Source of the DNA: Termitomyces sp. T153
Taxonomy: Eukaryota; Basidiomycota; Agaricomycetes; Agaricales; Lyophyllaceae
Direction of reading: 5' to 3'
DNA: 64,000 bases
Assembly: GCA_018296165.2 (NCBI GenBank)
Contig: JACKQL020000017.1
Coordinates: forward strand, 868,001 to 932,000
The notes under the pieces were generated by a model. It searched no databases and was not told where the DNA came from. It saw only the letters and a list, made by a program, of their open reading frames with translations. The position numbers and the translations under genes are program-made. The stretch's first letter is position 1, and the number at the start of each line of letters is the position of its first letter. Positions 34,320 to 46,189 of this stretch are shown piece after piece.

Positions 34320-35418
34320 TGATGTGCTCCTATGCCGCCTAGTGCCATGCAGGAAATCTAAAAAGAGGACCTGACACTAGTCACTAGATTGGGTAGCTGG
34401 CAGTAGGAAGTTAATAGTTGAGGGCGAGTCAGTAACCGTCTCAGAGAACTAGAGCAAAAGTTGTGTGGTGGAGTGAAGTTGAAAGAAGTCACTATTGCTA
34501 GTGGAAGTTGCTAGTGATGATAAGGAGAGAAAAAGGGTAAAGACCAGTAACATTGCTAAGACAAAGCGCCCCCATAATGGCGGTAGTGGAGAGTGAGGGA
34601 ATAAGGTAGAGATGGGGAAAGGCAGTAACAGGAAGACTAAAATTAAGGGACAAACATAAACTGATCGCTAGCCATAGTCGCTAGCGTCGTTAAGTTGGAT
34701 TAACTAAAATAGGCACCCATAGTTGGCACCACACTAAGTCAAGGTCGAAGTCGAGGAGGCTTATTGCTAAGCCTGGGTTGAAGGCAATAAAAGAGCAAAA
34801 GAGGCAAAGTGAAATCTCTTGCTGGTAAGCTCAAAGATAGCAGTTCTCCAATTGTTCCCTTTTTTAGTGTCTATGTACAGTCAGTATTTATACATTTCAA
34901 AGTATAGTATGGGAAAGTAAACAAATAGGCACCACTAGCGATGGCATCTGTCACTGTGTTTAGGGTGCATACGAGGCGTCAGTCTGTAACTAGGTGAAAA
35001 ATCATAGGTGAAGTCTTGGCAGCACCTAATTGCAAATGAAACCAAAAAGTAATGAGTCCAATGTCAATACCTGAAGCGTAGATGCTGTTCAAGTATGTTG
35101 GTAAGCTCAGCAAAAGAAATGATAGTAAAAAGGTATGCATCTGATAATTTGTCCATATATAGTAAGAGATGCTGTTTTGTCGCTAGAGTTGCTAGGGAGG
35201 GTCTAGGCCTTGATGATTTAGGCCCAAGTTCCAGACTCCACATGATGTTTCTCATGATCGGTAAGTCTTGTGGTCACTAAAGTCTTGTGCTTTGGTCCAA
35301 TCCTCGGGCTAAGTCTTGTGTGCTGAGTGTTGTGACTTGTATTGGATTCAAGGTAGTCAGCTGCCGCTAAGTCCAAAATGCCAAAAAAATGGTGCTCAGT
35401 GATAACTGGGGCTCATCA
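34320..35418 (-). repeat. Gypsy-2 3' LTR
   Basis: Plus-strand ends TGATGTGCTCC and GGGGCTCATCA. 1099 bp. It carries TATTTATACATTTC near 34885, also in the other copies, possibly the promoter TATA box (minus sense TATAAATA). A 60-codon ORF inside (35064-35255) recurs in other LTR copies only because the DNA is the same. Confidence 0.9.
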
Positions 35419-35804
35419 CCCTCCCCATACTGAAATATTGACTGTTCTCAGTCAATCCCAAAAATCACGTGCTTGATCGCTTGGTCCATGTGCCAGAGGG
35501 ATTCAAATAAAAATGGCTGGCAGTATTGCTTGAACTTCATCATCCCCACTTTCTTCTCATCTACTCTCCACTACAATCTTGATCTTATTGCTATGTCTGA
35601 TCTTGCCTCTCAATTTGAAAAGACTATGATGGCCCATGCCTTCCTGGAACATGTTGACCAATTGCTCACCATGGCTTGTGCTTCCTTGGCAAAGGATCCT
35701 CGCTTGGTGGTCACCGCTATCTTTTAGATGTGGCTGCAGTGGTTCAAGACTGTGGGGAGTGGGGTTGAGTGGCCGGTTGTTGCAAAGTAGGGGGAGCAAC
35801 CCAT

Positions 35805-36437
35805 TCACTTGCAAACAGTAACCTGTTCTGACCAAAATACAGAGTAAGTAGCAGTACTCCACTTGGACTGATCACCATCAACCACTTTGAAGAGGGCTTG
35901 GCAAACATCAAAATGGGGCCGCTCGACTATTCCATTAGCACGCTTATTGTAACTAGAGATTTGGATGTAGTGCAAGTTATACTTCTTCACCAAGTAGGTA
36001 ACTGCCTTTAGGATGGGAGGTCCATTGTCGGTAACAATTTCACTAAGCGCTTCCCAACGACAGATGATGTCCTTGTACAGCCACCTAGCGATAGCTTCGG
36101 TGTTCTCTCTGGCAAGCATATGAAACTCGGGGTAATGAGTTAGCGAACAACGTCCTTGAATGATATATTTGAACTTATTGGAGGGAGGCATGAACATGGT
36201 GTTCATGTATATCTTGCTGAACAAAGGTGCTGGCATAGCGACAGTTGGCGGGATGAGAACTTTGGTCATCTGGTGTATTTGGCAGAGGTGGCAAGTCTGA
36301 AGGTACCATACTATATCAGCACTAACTTGAGGCCACCAAAATTGTTCTAAAAGGGCTGAGCAAGTAGCAAAAAGTCCTCTATAACTCAAGTCATCATGCA
36401 TGGCTTTCAAGACCCATAAGCGGCTAGCAATAGGCAC
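35805..36437 (-). pseudogene. Gypsy-2 integrase
   Basis: The minus strand shows the zinc-binding end HLCQ with CHLCQIHQ, then a catalytic core with the first Asp region (KIYMNTMFMP), ALSEIVTDNGPP (second Asp) and NKRANGIVERPHFDV (Glu). The first motif reads YMNTM where YMDTM is expected. Role: insertion of element cDNA into the genome. The frame ends at 35805 just after SEQVTVCK, and the last 370 bases to the 3' LTR are degenerate. Confidence 0.75.
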
Positions 36438-36908
36438 AAACAGCTTATGAGTGCCATCTCGACTTTTTTGCTAAAGTTTGCCTCCGGTAGCAAAGAACAT
36501 AGAGGCATAGTGAACAAAAGTGGCATAATCTTTGTCACTCAGGCCCTTGGGTCTGACAAGATTGTGAAGCCATTTTTCAACTAGAAGTACATGAGCATTG
36601 CTGGCGATAGCTTTGGAACTGTGAGGCACATCACTATAAGTAGTGGTGCCATCATCTCAGAGAGGCTGAATATTGTTGCTGGTTGCTAACTGGGGGGCAG
36701 TGCTGGTGTCACTGGTGAAAGTCGCTAAAGGATGCGAATAATCATACTCGGCCAAAGGAGGTAGGCAATGGGAAGCTGTGGAAACTTGGCAAAGTAGCAG
36801 CAGTGGTAGCTGAACTTGGTGAATGAACCCATATAAGCAATCTATCCAATCCTCATAAACAGAGCTGTTGCTATTGTCAGCTGGAGGGTTGCCAGGCTGT
36901 GGCAGGCA

Positions 36909-37340
36909 TCACAAAAGACCATTGGGGCCATAGAAAGTTCCTTTGACATGGACCAGCTCAAAGTGAAACATCAAAATTGCCATAATCCAGCGGTTCATGC
37001 TAGCGGAAGGCTGGATGTCAGGGTTCTGAAGCATACCCTTAATGTAGCGAGTGTCGACTTCAATGATAAGGTTCCTAACACCAATGAGGTACATCTGTAA
37101 AGCTTGTAGCGCTTGATAAAGGCCATAGAGTTCCAACTTGGGCTGATTGAATCTGGCTTCTCTGTCATTTAGCGTAATTGATCCAAAGCAGTTGTAGTGG
37201 CATTCCTTGCAATTGTCGCTAGTGCATTGGCAAAGGTAATATCCGACTGCTATGTATGAGGTGTCCACTGCTAGGATGACAGGGTCAGGCGATTCATAGT
37301 CGATAGGAACTAGGGGCTTAGCATCTTGTAAGGCTTTCAT
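36909..37340 (-). pseudogene. Gypsy-2 RNase H
   Basis: VILAVDTSYIAVGYYLCQ gives the first Asp region; REARFNQPKLELYGLYQALQA holds the Glu; IIEVDTRYIKGML holds the next Asp. This is the Ty3/Gypsy RNase H layout following the RT thumb. It degrades RNA in the RNA:DNA hybrid. Degenerate sequence with no long ORF separates it from integrase (36440-36905). Confidence 0.75.
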
Positions 37341-38555
37341 GAGGTCACATTGAGCATTTATCTGGTCAGGGCCAAACTCAAAAGGGATGCCAATGCGAGT
37401 AAGTTTTGTTAGGTTGTTGGCTCAATGGGCAAAGTTCTTGACAAAAATCCTAAGTACCCCAACTGTGCCCAAAAAGGCTCGGACTTCCGATAGCGACTTG
37501 CAAGGGCCCTACCGCTCAATTAGGGCTAAGCAACTTTCATCAGGGACTCGTCCACTAGGAGTGCAAACATGACCTAGAATCTTGAAAGTCGGGGTGCAAA
37601 GAACCAGTTTGTGACCAGAAAAAGTGCCACCGCAATATTTCATTTGCTGGAGAATCCTGTTGAGAAGCTCAAAGAACTCCCATAGTGCTAGGCAAATGTT
37701 TGGATTAGCGGGATGCTTCACAGGTTTACTGTTAACAATCTTCCAGTCCTTGGGTCCTTTAATGCCAACGTTGTCAATAAAGCTGAGCACGTTATAGGGG
37801 ATCTCTGGCTGCAAAATGAAAGTAATATCGTCATGAAAAATAGGCACAGAGTTGGTCCATCCCATTGGCAAGGTTACTAAGCAAAGAGCGCCAAACAGAG
37901 TCTGGAATGTTGTTAAGTCACATGAAGTGGGGTCAATAAGTTGCTCGTCATAGCCAACATAGAGGTTGAGAGTGGTGCCACAGATGTGTCCAGCAAAAGA
38001 TTCTGCAATGTGGTCTGGAAAGGGTGGTACTCCAGAATGGCAAATGGTGACATGGTTTAGCAGCTCAAGACTGTGCACAATTCTGAGCTTACCATTCTTC
38101 TTGAGAACACAAAACCATCACGAGTGGTAAGCGGAGTTCGAAGGTTTGTAAACACCAGCACTAATCTTGTCACAAATAATCTCGCATACTTCCTTTTCTA
38201 GTCCTGGGGGTATGGGGCAATTATGCTGGACTCACGGTATGTGCAGAATTGTTGGTATGCATACTGGTGGGAAAAAGTTGGGGTGCAAACTTCCTCGTTT
38301 GGAATCTTCCCAAGCAAAAGCTTTTTCCTGCTTGGCAACCATGTCGACTAGTACATTGATTTCATCAGTAGTGAGGAATCCTGTGTCATGGTCCTTAACA
38401 AGTTTTGCTTGTCGTTCACTAGTGAATTGCTTTGTCAGGACAAAAGGTGGTGGATTTGGATTGAGCTGAGGGATTGTCACTAGTGGATTGCCAATAATCT
38501 GGCGCTTGATTTGGAAATCCTCGCTAATGTGGCTGGCAACAGGTTTGGTTTTCAT
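37341..38555 (-). pseudogene. Gypsy-2 reverse transcriptase
   Basis: Two open stretches on the minus strand (38555-38232 and 38078-37509) carry FTSERQAKLVKDHDTGFLTTDE, then RT fingers and palm: LVTLPMGWTNSVPIFHDDITFILQ and the active site FIDNVGIKG at 37770-37781. The usual second Asp (FIDD) is Asn because GAC-GAC became GAC-AAC. MKYCGGTFSGHKL and LGHVCTPSGR follow. The missing Asp should abolish polymerase activity. Confidence 0.8.
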
Positions 38556-38594
38556 GGCGACAGGTTTGTACTTCTTCTTTACTTGAACTCCTCT

Positions 38595-39964
38595 TCACTT
38601 AGGGAGTTTGTTAGCAACAAACTGAGCAGGGAATGGAGTGTTAACATAGGTGGGGGTAGTGTCTGTAACGTGTGTATCAAGTGGTAAAGTCTGTCCAAGA
38701 ATCAAGGGATTAGATGTATCAGCAGAAACCAGATAAGAACAAGGTGGAAGGGACAAATCAGATATGTTGCTAGCCATAGCGTAAAGGTATGCTAGTGTAG
38801 GATTAGTCTGTATGTCAGAATTAGTAAGTAAAATGTCATTGTCCAAATTGCAAGAAGCTATACAAGTTGCTAGACCAGTTAAACGGTCATAGCTGATAAT
38901 GATCGCTATGTTGCTATCTTCTTCATCCATGCCTTTGGCAATGAAAGCAACGGGGTGCTTCTGTTTTGAAGCAAACATTCTGGCAGTGATTCCTTTTGGA
39001 TTTGCCATGAGGAAAGGTAGGGATAGTGCACCATTGGCCAGTATTGGGGTCTGTAATTGTTATAGTAGTTTTGATGTCACTAAGCATGTTGATTGTACTT
39101 CGAGTTAATACATCAAAGGGGCATCCAAGTAGAATGTTGTAGGATGTGGATTTTGAGATAAACTGTAATGTCACCAATAGTACATGGTATGTTTCGAGCA
39201 AGTCCTAGCAATTGGTCCATGGTGCCGTTAGTGCTCTGCATGTTTAAAACTATGTTGGGATTGTAGGATAGTCCCAGATCACTGGCAATTTCCACTGACA
39301 TCAAAATAATCTGTGAGCCACTATCATGAATGCATTCCACTTCCTCTTTGTTGTTGATCAGCATCTTGATGGTACGCAGTGACTGAGAATCCTTAGCGAC
39401 AGTGAGCACCACTGGCTCTTCTTCATGGGGTAGCAAATTGATGTAGGCTTTGATGGGGTCAACAGATGCAAAAGGTGCTCTATCCAAGGTAAGTCTGTTA
39501 GTGGTATTGATGTTAGATCCTAGCAAAAACTGGGGTTCTTCAATAGCAAAAGTCGGCAATATATCTTCAAAAATGTTGCTGGGGTCCTGTACCGTATTAG
39601 CACTAGTGCCTACTAGTCATTTGGGCATAGCTGCTGTTCTAAACTGATTCTGGATGTCCTGTGATACTGAGCAAAGTTTGCCAACCAATACTGTAACCTT
39701 GGTGCTTAAAACCCATTCGAAAACTGCCTTGGACTGCTCAATGTTGTAAATGGGTGGCATAGTTCAATATGCGCCATTGTTAGTTCGGTCAGGAGCAGTG
39801 AAATTCCTGTTAGCAGGGGGTACATAGCAACCAGGGATGCCAGAAAACGGATGAATGGGAGGCTGAGCAATGGGTTCCTTAGTGATGGGCAGTTGTTCAT
39901 TAACAACGGTACGTTCAGATGCTTTGCCTTTGTCTGCGGGCTTAGCAGCAGGAGCTGGAGTCAA
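38595..39964 (-). pseudogene. Gypsy-2 gag-pol linker and aspartic protease
   Basis: Upstream linker is Ala/Pro-rich. Then MLINNKEEVECIHDSGSQIILMS holds the retropepsin DSG motif (about 39310-39330), followed by NMQSTNGTMDQLLGLARNIP and ILLGCPFDV. Frame changes occur near 39113 and stops near 39610 and 39760. The protease would cleave the Gag-Pol polyprotein. The DSG triad is intact here, unlike in Gypsy-1. Confidence 0.7.
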
Positions 39965-40029
39965 ATCGGAAGAGGATGAAGTCGCTGAAGTGTCACTAGT
40001 TGGGGGTGTTGCCTTTGGGGTATTGTTTG

Positions 40030-41210
40030 CTGGTTGATAAGCCGTGCGGGGAACTTGTACGCCGTCAAACTTTTTGCTAGGTCACTTGAGTGCAAAGAGT
40101 TCACGTTCCAAAGCCTTGATCCGTTCTTCCTTGCTTAGCGCTCGGCCCATAGTGACATCCTGTTGCGTTACTTTGTGGATTAGCGACTGCTGCCTGCTGG
40201 TAACGATTTGTCCTGGGTTAAGCCTGTGCCATTCCTTGATGCATTTCATGTATAGTCACTTGCCAAAATAATTAGGGATCATAGCACCTGATGGTAAAAT
40301 GATCTTTTCTTCGGTATTCGGTATTCTGATGGACCTTACCCTGTTGAATCATTTGCTCAAGTTTCATGCATGTGCCTTGGACCATAGTGTGACCAATTTC
40401 ACTGCAAAAGTGGCAAGTGCTGTTAGCAAACTGTTAATGGGGTTGGGTGTTACCGTTGGTCAAAAGAGCTTCCAAACATTCCAAGGCGCTGACTATCACT
40501 GTGGTGGTTGTTAATTCCAAAGTTTCTTGCTTAAGCATAGGTGAAGGGGTGGCTGGTGCATTAGCGATTGGCAATGATGAAGGAATACCACTGGTGCTAT
40601 TGCTGGTCTTGGTCATAGAGGTGTCCGTTCCCTTTAAAATCCATTTGGCACCCTTGAATACTTGGTCAACATCATAAGGGTCCTCAGGATGGTGGTTGGA
40701 AAGAGTGATTTTGAGGCGACGAATGATTTTGGACCATAGCAATGTAGGGATACCTTGTTGGAACAAGCAACGTTCCTCATTATGATAGAGTTTACCGTTA
40801 GTGAGTAACCATCTAGTGATACGTTGGAAATCCCTGTAGTAATCAGAGAACCTTCCCAAAGTTGCTAAGCCACTGTTGAAAGTCTGGTTGACCAGTCATT
40901 CCAAGTTGCCAAGGTTATAACAAGTGCTAGCATCAGCGCCAGGGTACAGCCTAAGCACTGCCAATTTCCATTCCTGGTAAGTATATGGTCGGAGAGTGTT
41001 GTTGCCAATATTGTTGCCAAATTCAGGTAAGCCAAGCCAGGTTTCTGCTGTGTCATAAGAGACGTATCATGACACATATTCCTTCTTCTGAGTGTTGTCA
41101 GTGATGCCACAGTCAGCGAAGAGGTATTCCAGTTCCTTGAAGTATTGGGGGAGTTCCCTAGGGCGACTCTCATCCCATTTAGGCGCAGTTGTGTCATTGC
41201 GTGGCGGCAT
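40030..41210 (-). pseudogene. Gypsy-2 gag
   Basis: ATG at 41210 opens MPPRNDTTAPKWDESRPRELPQYFKELEYLF, a gag start I associate with this basidiomycete Gypsy lineage, broken by small frame shifts. 40859-40434 continues FSDYYRDFQRITRWLLTNGKL. A zinc-knuckle-like CHFCSEIGHTMVQGTC lies just beyond a stop at about 40430-40390, and LSKEERIKALERELFALK near 40130. Role: particle shell protein. Confidence 0.7.
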
Positions 41211-41598
41211 TCTAGCATGCTGAGCCAGCAGGGTTGTTGTTCATATTAGCGATTGTTGGGTTTAGCAAAGGAAGGGGGTTAGTCAGTGATGAAGGAATAG
41301 ATTGGGCTTCTGGAAAAAAAATAGAGTCGGTCAGGGTCAAAGGTGAGAGTGGTGCGTCAAGGAAACTTTTGATAAAGGCGCCTGGAAAATTGGCAAGGAT
41401 TTTGCTAACGTCACAAAGGTTTTTAGCGGTTTTGAGTTTGTCAGCAAGAGGTCAAGGACAGGCTGCTGGCGCAGAGTGCTGATGGGTCAAAAATGAAGGT
41501 GGAGGTGATTTGACAAGGTTTTCTAAGCGACATTTCACTTGAGCTCTGGTTTCTGGTGGAATGGTTAACTTCAAAGTCCCTTGTGGTGGGCTCCAAAA

Positions 41599-42538
41599 TG
41601 ATGTGCTCCTATGCCACCTAGTGCCGTGCAGGAAACCTAACAAGAGGACCTAACACTAGTCACTAGATAGGGTAGCTGGCAGTAGGAAGTTAATAGTTGA
41701 GAGCAAGTCGGTAACCATCCCAGAGAACTAGAGCAAAAGTTATGTTGTGGAGTGAAGTCAATAGAAGTTGGTAAACAGGTCGCTAGCCATAGTCGCTAGC
41801 ATTGTTAAGTTGGATTAACTAAAATAGGCACCCACAGTTGGCACCACACTAAGTCGAGGTCAAAGTCGAGGAGGCTTATTGCTAAGCCTGGGTTGAAAGC
41901 AATAAAAAGAGCAAAAGAGGCAAAGTGAAATCTCTTGCTGGTAAGCTCAAAGATAGTAGTTCTCCAATTGTTCTTCTCCCCTTTTAGTGTCTATGTACAG
42001 TCAGTATTTATATGTTTCAAAGTATAGTATGGGAAAGTAAACAAATAGGCACCGCTAGCAACAGTGTCTGTCACTGTGTTTAGGGTGCATACGAGGCATC
42101 AGTCTGTAACTAGGTGAAAACTCATAGGCGACGTCTTGGTGGCACCTAATTGCAAATGAAACCAAAAAGTAACGAGTCAAATGTCAATACCTGAAGCATA
42201 GACACCATTCAAGTATGTTGGCAAGCTCAGCAAAGGAAATGATAGTAAAAAGGTACACATCTGATAATTTGTCCATATATAGTAAGAGATGCTGTTTTGT
42301 CGCTAGAGTTGCTAGGGAGGGTCTAGGCCTTGATGATTTAGGCCCAAGTTCCAGACTCCACATGATGTTTCTCATGATTGGTAAGTCTCGCGGTCGCTAA
42401 AGTCTTGTGCTTCGGTCCAATCCTCAGGCTAAGTCTCGTATGCTGAGTGTTGTGACTTGTATCAGATTCAAGATAGTCAGCTGCCACTAAGTCTGAAATG
42501 CCAAAGAAATGGTGCTCAGCAATAACTGGGGCTCATCA
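41599..42538 (-). repeat. Gypsy-2 5' LTR, internally deleted
   Basis: Same ends as the 34320-35418 LTR but 940 bp, lacking about 160 bp after position 41765 (in the other LTR this part spans about 34475-34660). The deletion must postdate insertion, since both LTRs are made identical at insertion. Confidence 0.9.
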
Positions 42539-44829
42539 CCATATGTACCCCAGAGGATACTCTGCAGCACCCCCTAACCCCGCCTACCTTCCCCCCACCC
42601 ACTATTATGCATACCCAGTCCCCGCTGCAGCCCCAGCCCCTCCAGAGCCTATGGATAATTATTCCCCCCCTTGTCTGCTGTTCTCTGCTCAAGCTCCTCC
42701 TTCTCCCAGGCAGCAAAGGGTCAAAGCTTATGCCCAACAATGCAATGAAGTCCTCTGCTTCCTCCACCTCTCTTCCACGGAGTTTGCAAGATGCACCCAC
42801 ACCCTCCTCACCAACCTAGGTTACCCTGACACCTCCACAACTCTGGAAGTCTGGGTGGATCAACTCCTTGACTTCCATAAGTGCTATCTGCAAGAGAACC
42901 TCCCAGAGACCACACAAGGCATCCTGGGCATTGACAGTAACTTACGGAATGAGCTCCATGCATTGGTCAAAGAAATCCACACCAGCCCAAACCCTCGCCC
43001 CTTTAAAGACCCACTAGACTCTGCCTACTCCTTCCATGTGCAATGTGAGGAGCCCGTCGGAACACAAAGCAAAGCCCCACCTTCCATTCCCCATCAGCAG
43101 GAAGAACTCAACGTGGCCTCCAGCATCTTGAGGAACAAGGGGATTGTTTGACCAACCAGCCACCCATACTTTGGCCCTCTCCGCTTGCCCCTGGGCCATC
43201 TCCATCCCCAGCACCTTTCAAGCCTGGGACCAGCCCGCCATTTCCAAACCCCACTCCCAATGGCTGCCCCCACACGTTGACAATGACAACTGGACTCTCT
43301 CCTATATTGATGAGCCTAATAACCCCACCAACAAGCATGCCCCACACAACAGACCTCCACAAGACTGACCCCCCCATTTTGACCTCCACACCCCTTGTGT
43401 CAATGCTCCTCTGCCCTGTCCCAATGCCCCAGTTCCCCTGCGACAGCCCACAGGCCTCAGGGTGCCCCAATCACCCTTTCTTACCAACCCTCCTTGTCCC
43501 CCACCCGCTCTGATGCCTAACCCTCCCACTAACACCAATTATTTTGGATCCTCCATCCTTGGAGGACCCCCTCCCTCTTGATGGGCCCTGGGGCCTGCCC
43601 TGGGCAATGCGGGCCAACCCTCCAGCAGAGGGCCACTCAATGGCGGACTCCCTGGGGGATGGGGCCCAGCAATGAACAACTTCCCCCCCCAGCATGGGAA
43701 ATGGGAACAACTACTATTACTACTACAACACTGGACCCCTGCCCTGAGCTCAAAATTCACAGGACAATACCCGTGATGCACTGGCCTGGGAGGGTAAACT
43801 CGACATTTAGAAGCCCAAACCCTTCACTGGCCATGACTCCCAGAAGTGGCAAATCTTTCTAACCCAGTGTCTGACTATGTTCCAAGCTAAGCCAATTACC
43901 TTCCAATTCAAGAGCTCATGAGTAGCCTTTGCCACATCATATTTACAGGGTATTGCCTTTGATCATTACACCGCGCTACTCTGGTTTGACTCCAACAACC
44001 TCGTGCTCTCCAATTGGCTTGCTTTCACCCAGGAATTCTTGAGTAAGTTCGGCATCTTTGACACCATAGCGGAGGCGGAGGAAAATCTCTTCAACCTCCA
44101 AATGCGCGACAACAAACACTTCATGACCTTTATTGTACAATTCAAATGAGAAGCCTACAAGACCAGCTGGAACTACAACGCTCTTCAGTTTGCCCTCCAT
44201 CATGCCCTGCCTCAATGGATCAAGGACGTCCTTCACTTCACACCCAAGCAAACCACCTATAACAGGTACAAGGCGCTCATTACCCAGGTCGACCAATGTT
44301 ACTGGGAAGATTGCAGCAAAAACACAGTGCCCCAGACCCCCTGGAATGCCTCCAATAACACCAACTGGCAGGCCAGAGCAACCAACAGTATTTGATCCTC
44401 AATCCCCACTAACTCCACCAACTCCGCACTCTGTTTTTTCCTGGGCTGAGGAACTACCAGCACCAATTGACTCCTGGGACAATGTCCACCTACCCAGCTC
44501 AATGCCACCAACCTCCATGAAACTCTGGAACCCCTGGACACCAACCCCAACAACCATGACAACATTCTGGACTCTGCCAACAACCAAGAAGCCTTATGCA
44601 CAGACAGGATTTGGGATAGCCTGTGGATCAACGTGCCAAAGGAAATGCAGGAGAAATGATGGAAGGAGGGTGCATGCATCCTATGTGGTGAGCAGGGACA
44701 CTTTATTTGCAGTTGCCCTAAATGACAGGTGATGGGATGTGCTGTGTGGATGATCAACAGAGAAGACTGTAACTACCAGTTTACAGAAAATGAGTTGGCA
44801 GTTTAGGTCTTGAAGATGCACTAGACCAC

Positions 44830-46160
44830 AGACCAGACCCCGACGTCTTCTCTGCCCTGGCCACACTTCTCCATGCAATGGTACTTGCTCTAGACAACCC
44901 CCCAGCACACCTCCCCTCCCACTTATCCACCAACCTCCCCCTCCGCACCACTCTTCCCTTTACTGACAACCCCATCTCCACACTAGTTGACAGCAGTGCC
45001 ACCAATAACTTCATTGATGAATCCCTGGTGGTGCTTGCTCCCCACCCCCTCTGACACCTCCCCACCTCGATTCCCCTCAAACTTTTTGATGGAGACCCTA
45101 CCCCAGCGGTTTACATCACACACTGCCTGGAAACGACCATGACCTTTGCCAATGGAGAACAGCAAGAACTCCGACTACTTATCACAAGATTACACCCCTC
45201 TGCCCCTATTGTCTTAGGATTCTCATAGCTCCATTCCACCAACCCTCGCATTGACTGGCCCAGCCTCACCCTCTGCCTTGACTGGGACAACCCCACCAAC
45301 TCTGGGCTGGTACTTTTCAATGTCTCACCCTCCTCCAAGAACTCCGAGACCACAATTGACCACCCTCGGACTCCTCTGCAGCTCCGCTCTAGATCCACAC
45401 GGTCATTCATCATCAATGTCCAACTCAATGACTCTTCCAAGGTATTCTCCGCCCTTGTCAACAGCAGCGCCTCCAGCACCTTTGTCAGTAATCAGCTCAG
45501 CCTCTGGTGCAATGATCTCGACAAACTCCCTAAGCTCCAACTCTTCAATGGAAGCCCCACTATGACGAGAATCACTCAATACCACAACAACACCCTCACC
45601 CTTGATAACGACCTGCAGTTTCAGGCCTGGCTCCTTGTCACCCAACTACCTCCACAGAGTCCAATTGTGCTTGGACTCCCATGGCTGCAAGACGTCAACC
45701 CTGACATCAACTGGAAGAACCTCACCATGCAATTCCCCAGCCCCAAAGCAAGTTTAGTGGCCACCATCCCCCTTTGCCTCCAGTCTATCTCAGACTCCAA
45801 CATCTCCCACCCCAGTGCCAGTACTTCCAGAGTGATCCAGAGTCCCTCAACCTCTGATGGCAACCCCGACAAAGAAGGAAACACCACTCCGCCTCAGTCA
45901 CCCTCAATCACATTACAATGGCTGCCTCCCAACATACCCTGGGATTGATACAAAGGCCCACAGTACCCTGATCAGCAACGCTCAAAGCCCCTGACCAACT
46001 CCACCACCACTCCGGACTCAACCACTACCACTCCAACATCCAACTCCGTCAACTCCAGAAACCTCAACATTAAAATCATTGGTGCCGTCCCCTTTGCATG
46101 CCTTCTACAAGATGGCACCCCTGCCTTCCAGTTACAAATCACATCAGCCCTACCCAAGGA
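44830..46160 (+). pseudogene. Gypsy-1 protease region with two retropepsin-like units
   Basis: Two successive units carry a D-S-G-A-like motif: ISTLVDSSATNNFIDES (44989-44997) and SALVNSSASSTFVSNQL (45460-45468), each followed by a hydrophobic PIVLGFS / PIVLGLPWL segment typical of the second half of aspartic proteases. In the first, Gly of DSG is Ser. In the second, Asp is Asn and Gly is Ser. All three changes fit CpG-to-CpA. Known: retroelement proteases act as dimers of one unit. A tandem pair could act as a single-chain dimer or reflect domain duplication; this is inference. Confidence 0.6.
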
Positions 46161-46189
46161 GCACCTTCATGCAGGGACCACCACACCGG

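Larger units (their letters stand above)
34320..42538 (-). mobile_element. Gypsy-2, full-length Ty3/Gypsy retrotransposon nested in Gypsy-1 gag
   Basis: Both LTRs (34320-35418, 41599-42538) are present, and the minus strand holds gag, protease, RT, RNase H and integrase in that order, so the sense strand is minus. On the minus strand a polypurine tract GGGGAGGG lies just before the 3' LTR (35419-35426), and TGGAGCCCACC starts 2 bases after the 5' LTR, placed and shaped like a tRNA primer site. Element length is 8.2 kb. Stops and lost motifs show that it is inactive, but it is more intact than its host. Confidence 0.92.
34083..44732 (+). pseudogene. Gypsy-1 gag, split by Gypsy-2 and by TGA stops
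   Basis: ATG 34083 opens MFAYNPAYNPASYL and stays open to 34319. The frame resumes at 42543 with MYPRGYSAAP when Gypsy-2 and one 4-bp target copy are removed. The N-terminal part is Pro/Tyr-rich. A stop at 43149 (TGA) follows. The capsid-like core lies near 43810-44330 (KPFTGHDSQKWQIFL, FATSYLQGIAFDHY, NWLAFTQEF) with further in-frame TGA where Arg is expected. A CCHC zinc knuckle CILCGEQGHFICSC sits at about 44675-44719. Role: virus-like particle protein that packages element RNA. The order of frames between 43150 and 43800 is unclear. Confidence 0.75.

Noticed and set aside
35064..42375. Identical-looking 62-63 codon ORFs at 35064-35255 and 42184-42375 (MRNIMWSLELG...)
   Set aside because: They lie in the two LTRs of Gypsy-2, which were identical at insertion. 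Other LTR copies have them broken, so conservation reflects DNA identity.
43108..43710. Gly-rich minus ORFs opposite Gypsy-1 gag
   Set aside because: Reverse of Pro-rich gag codons; no splice or motif support, unlike the antisense block at 48868-50558.
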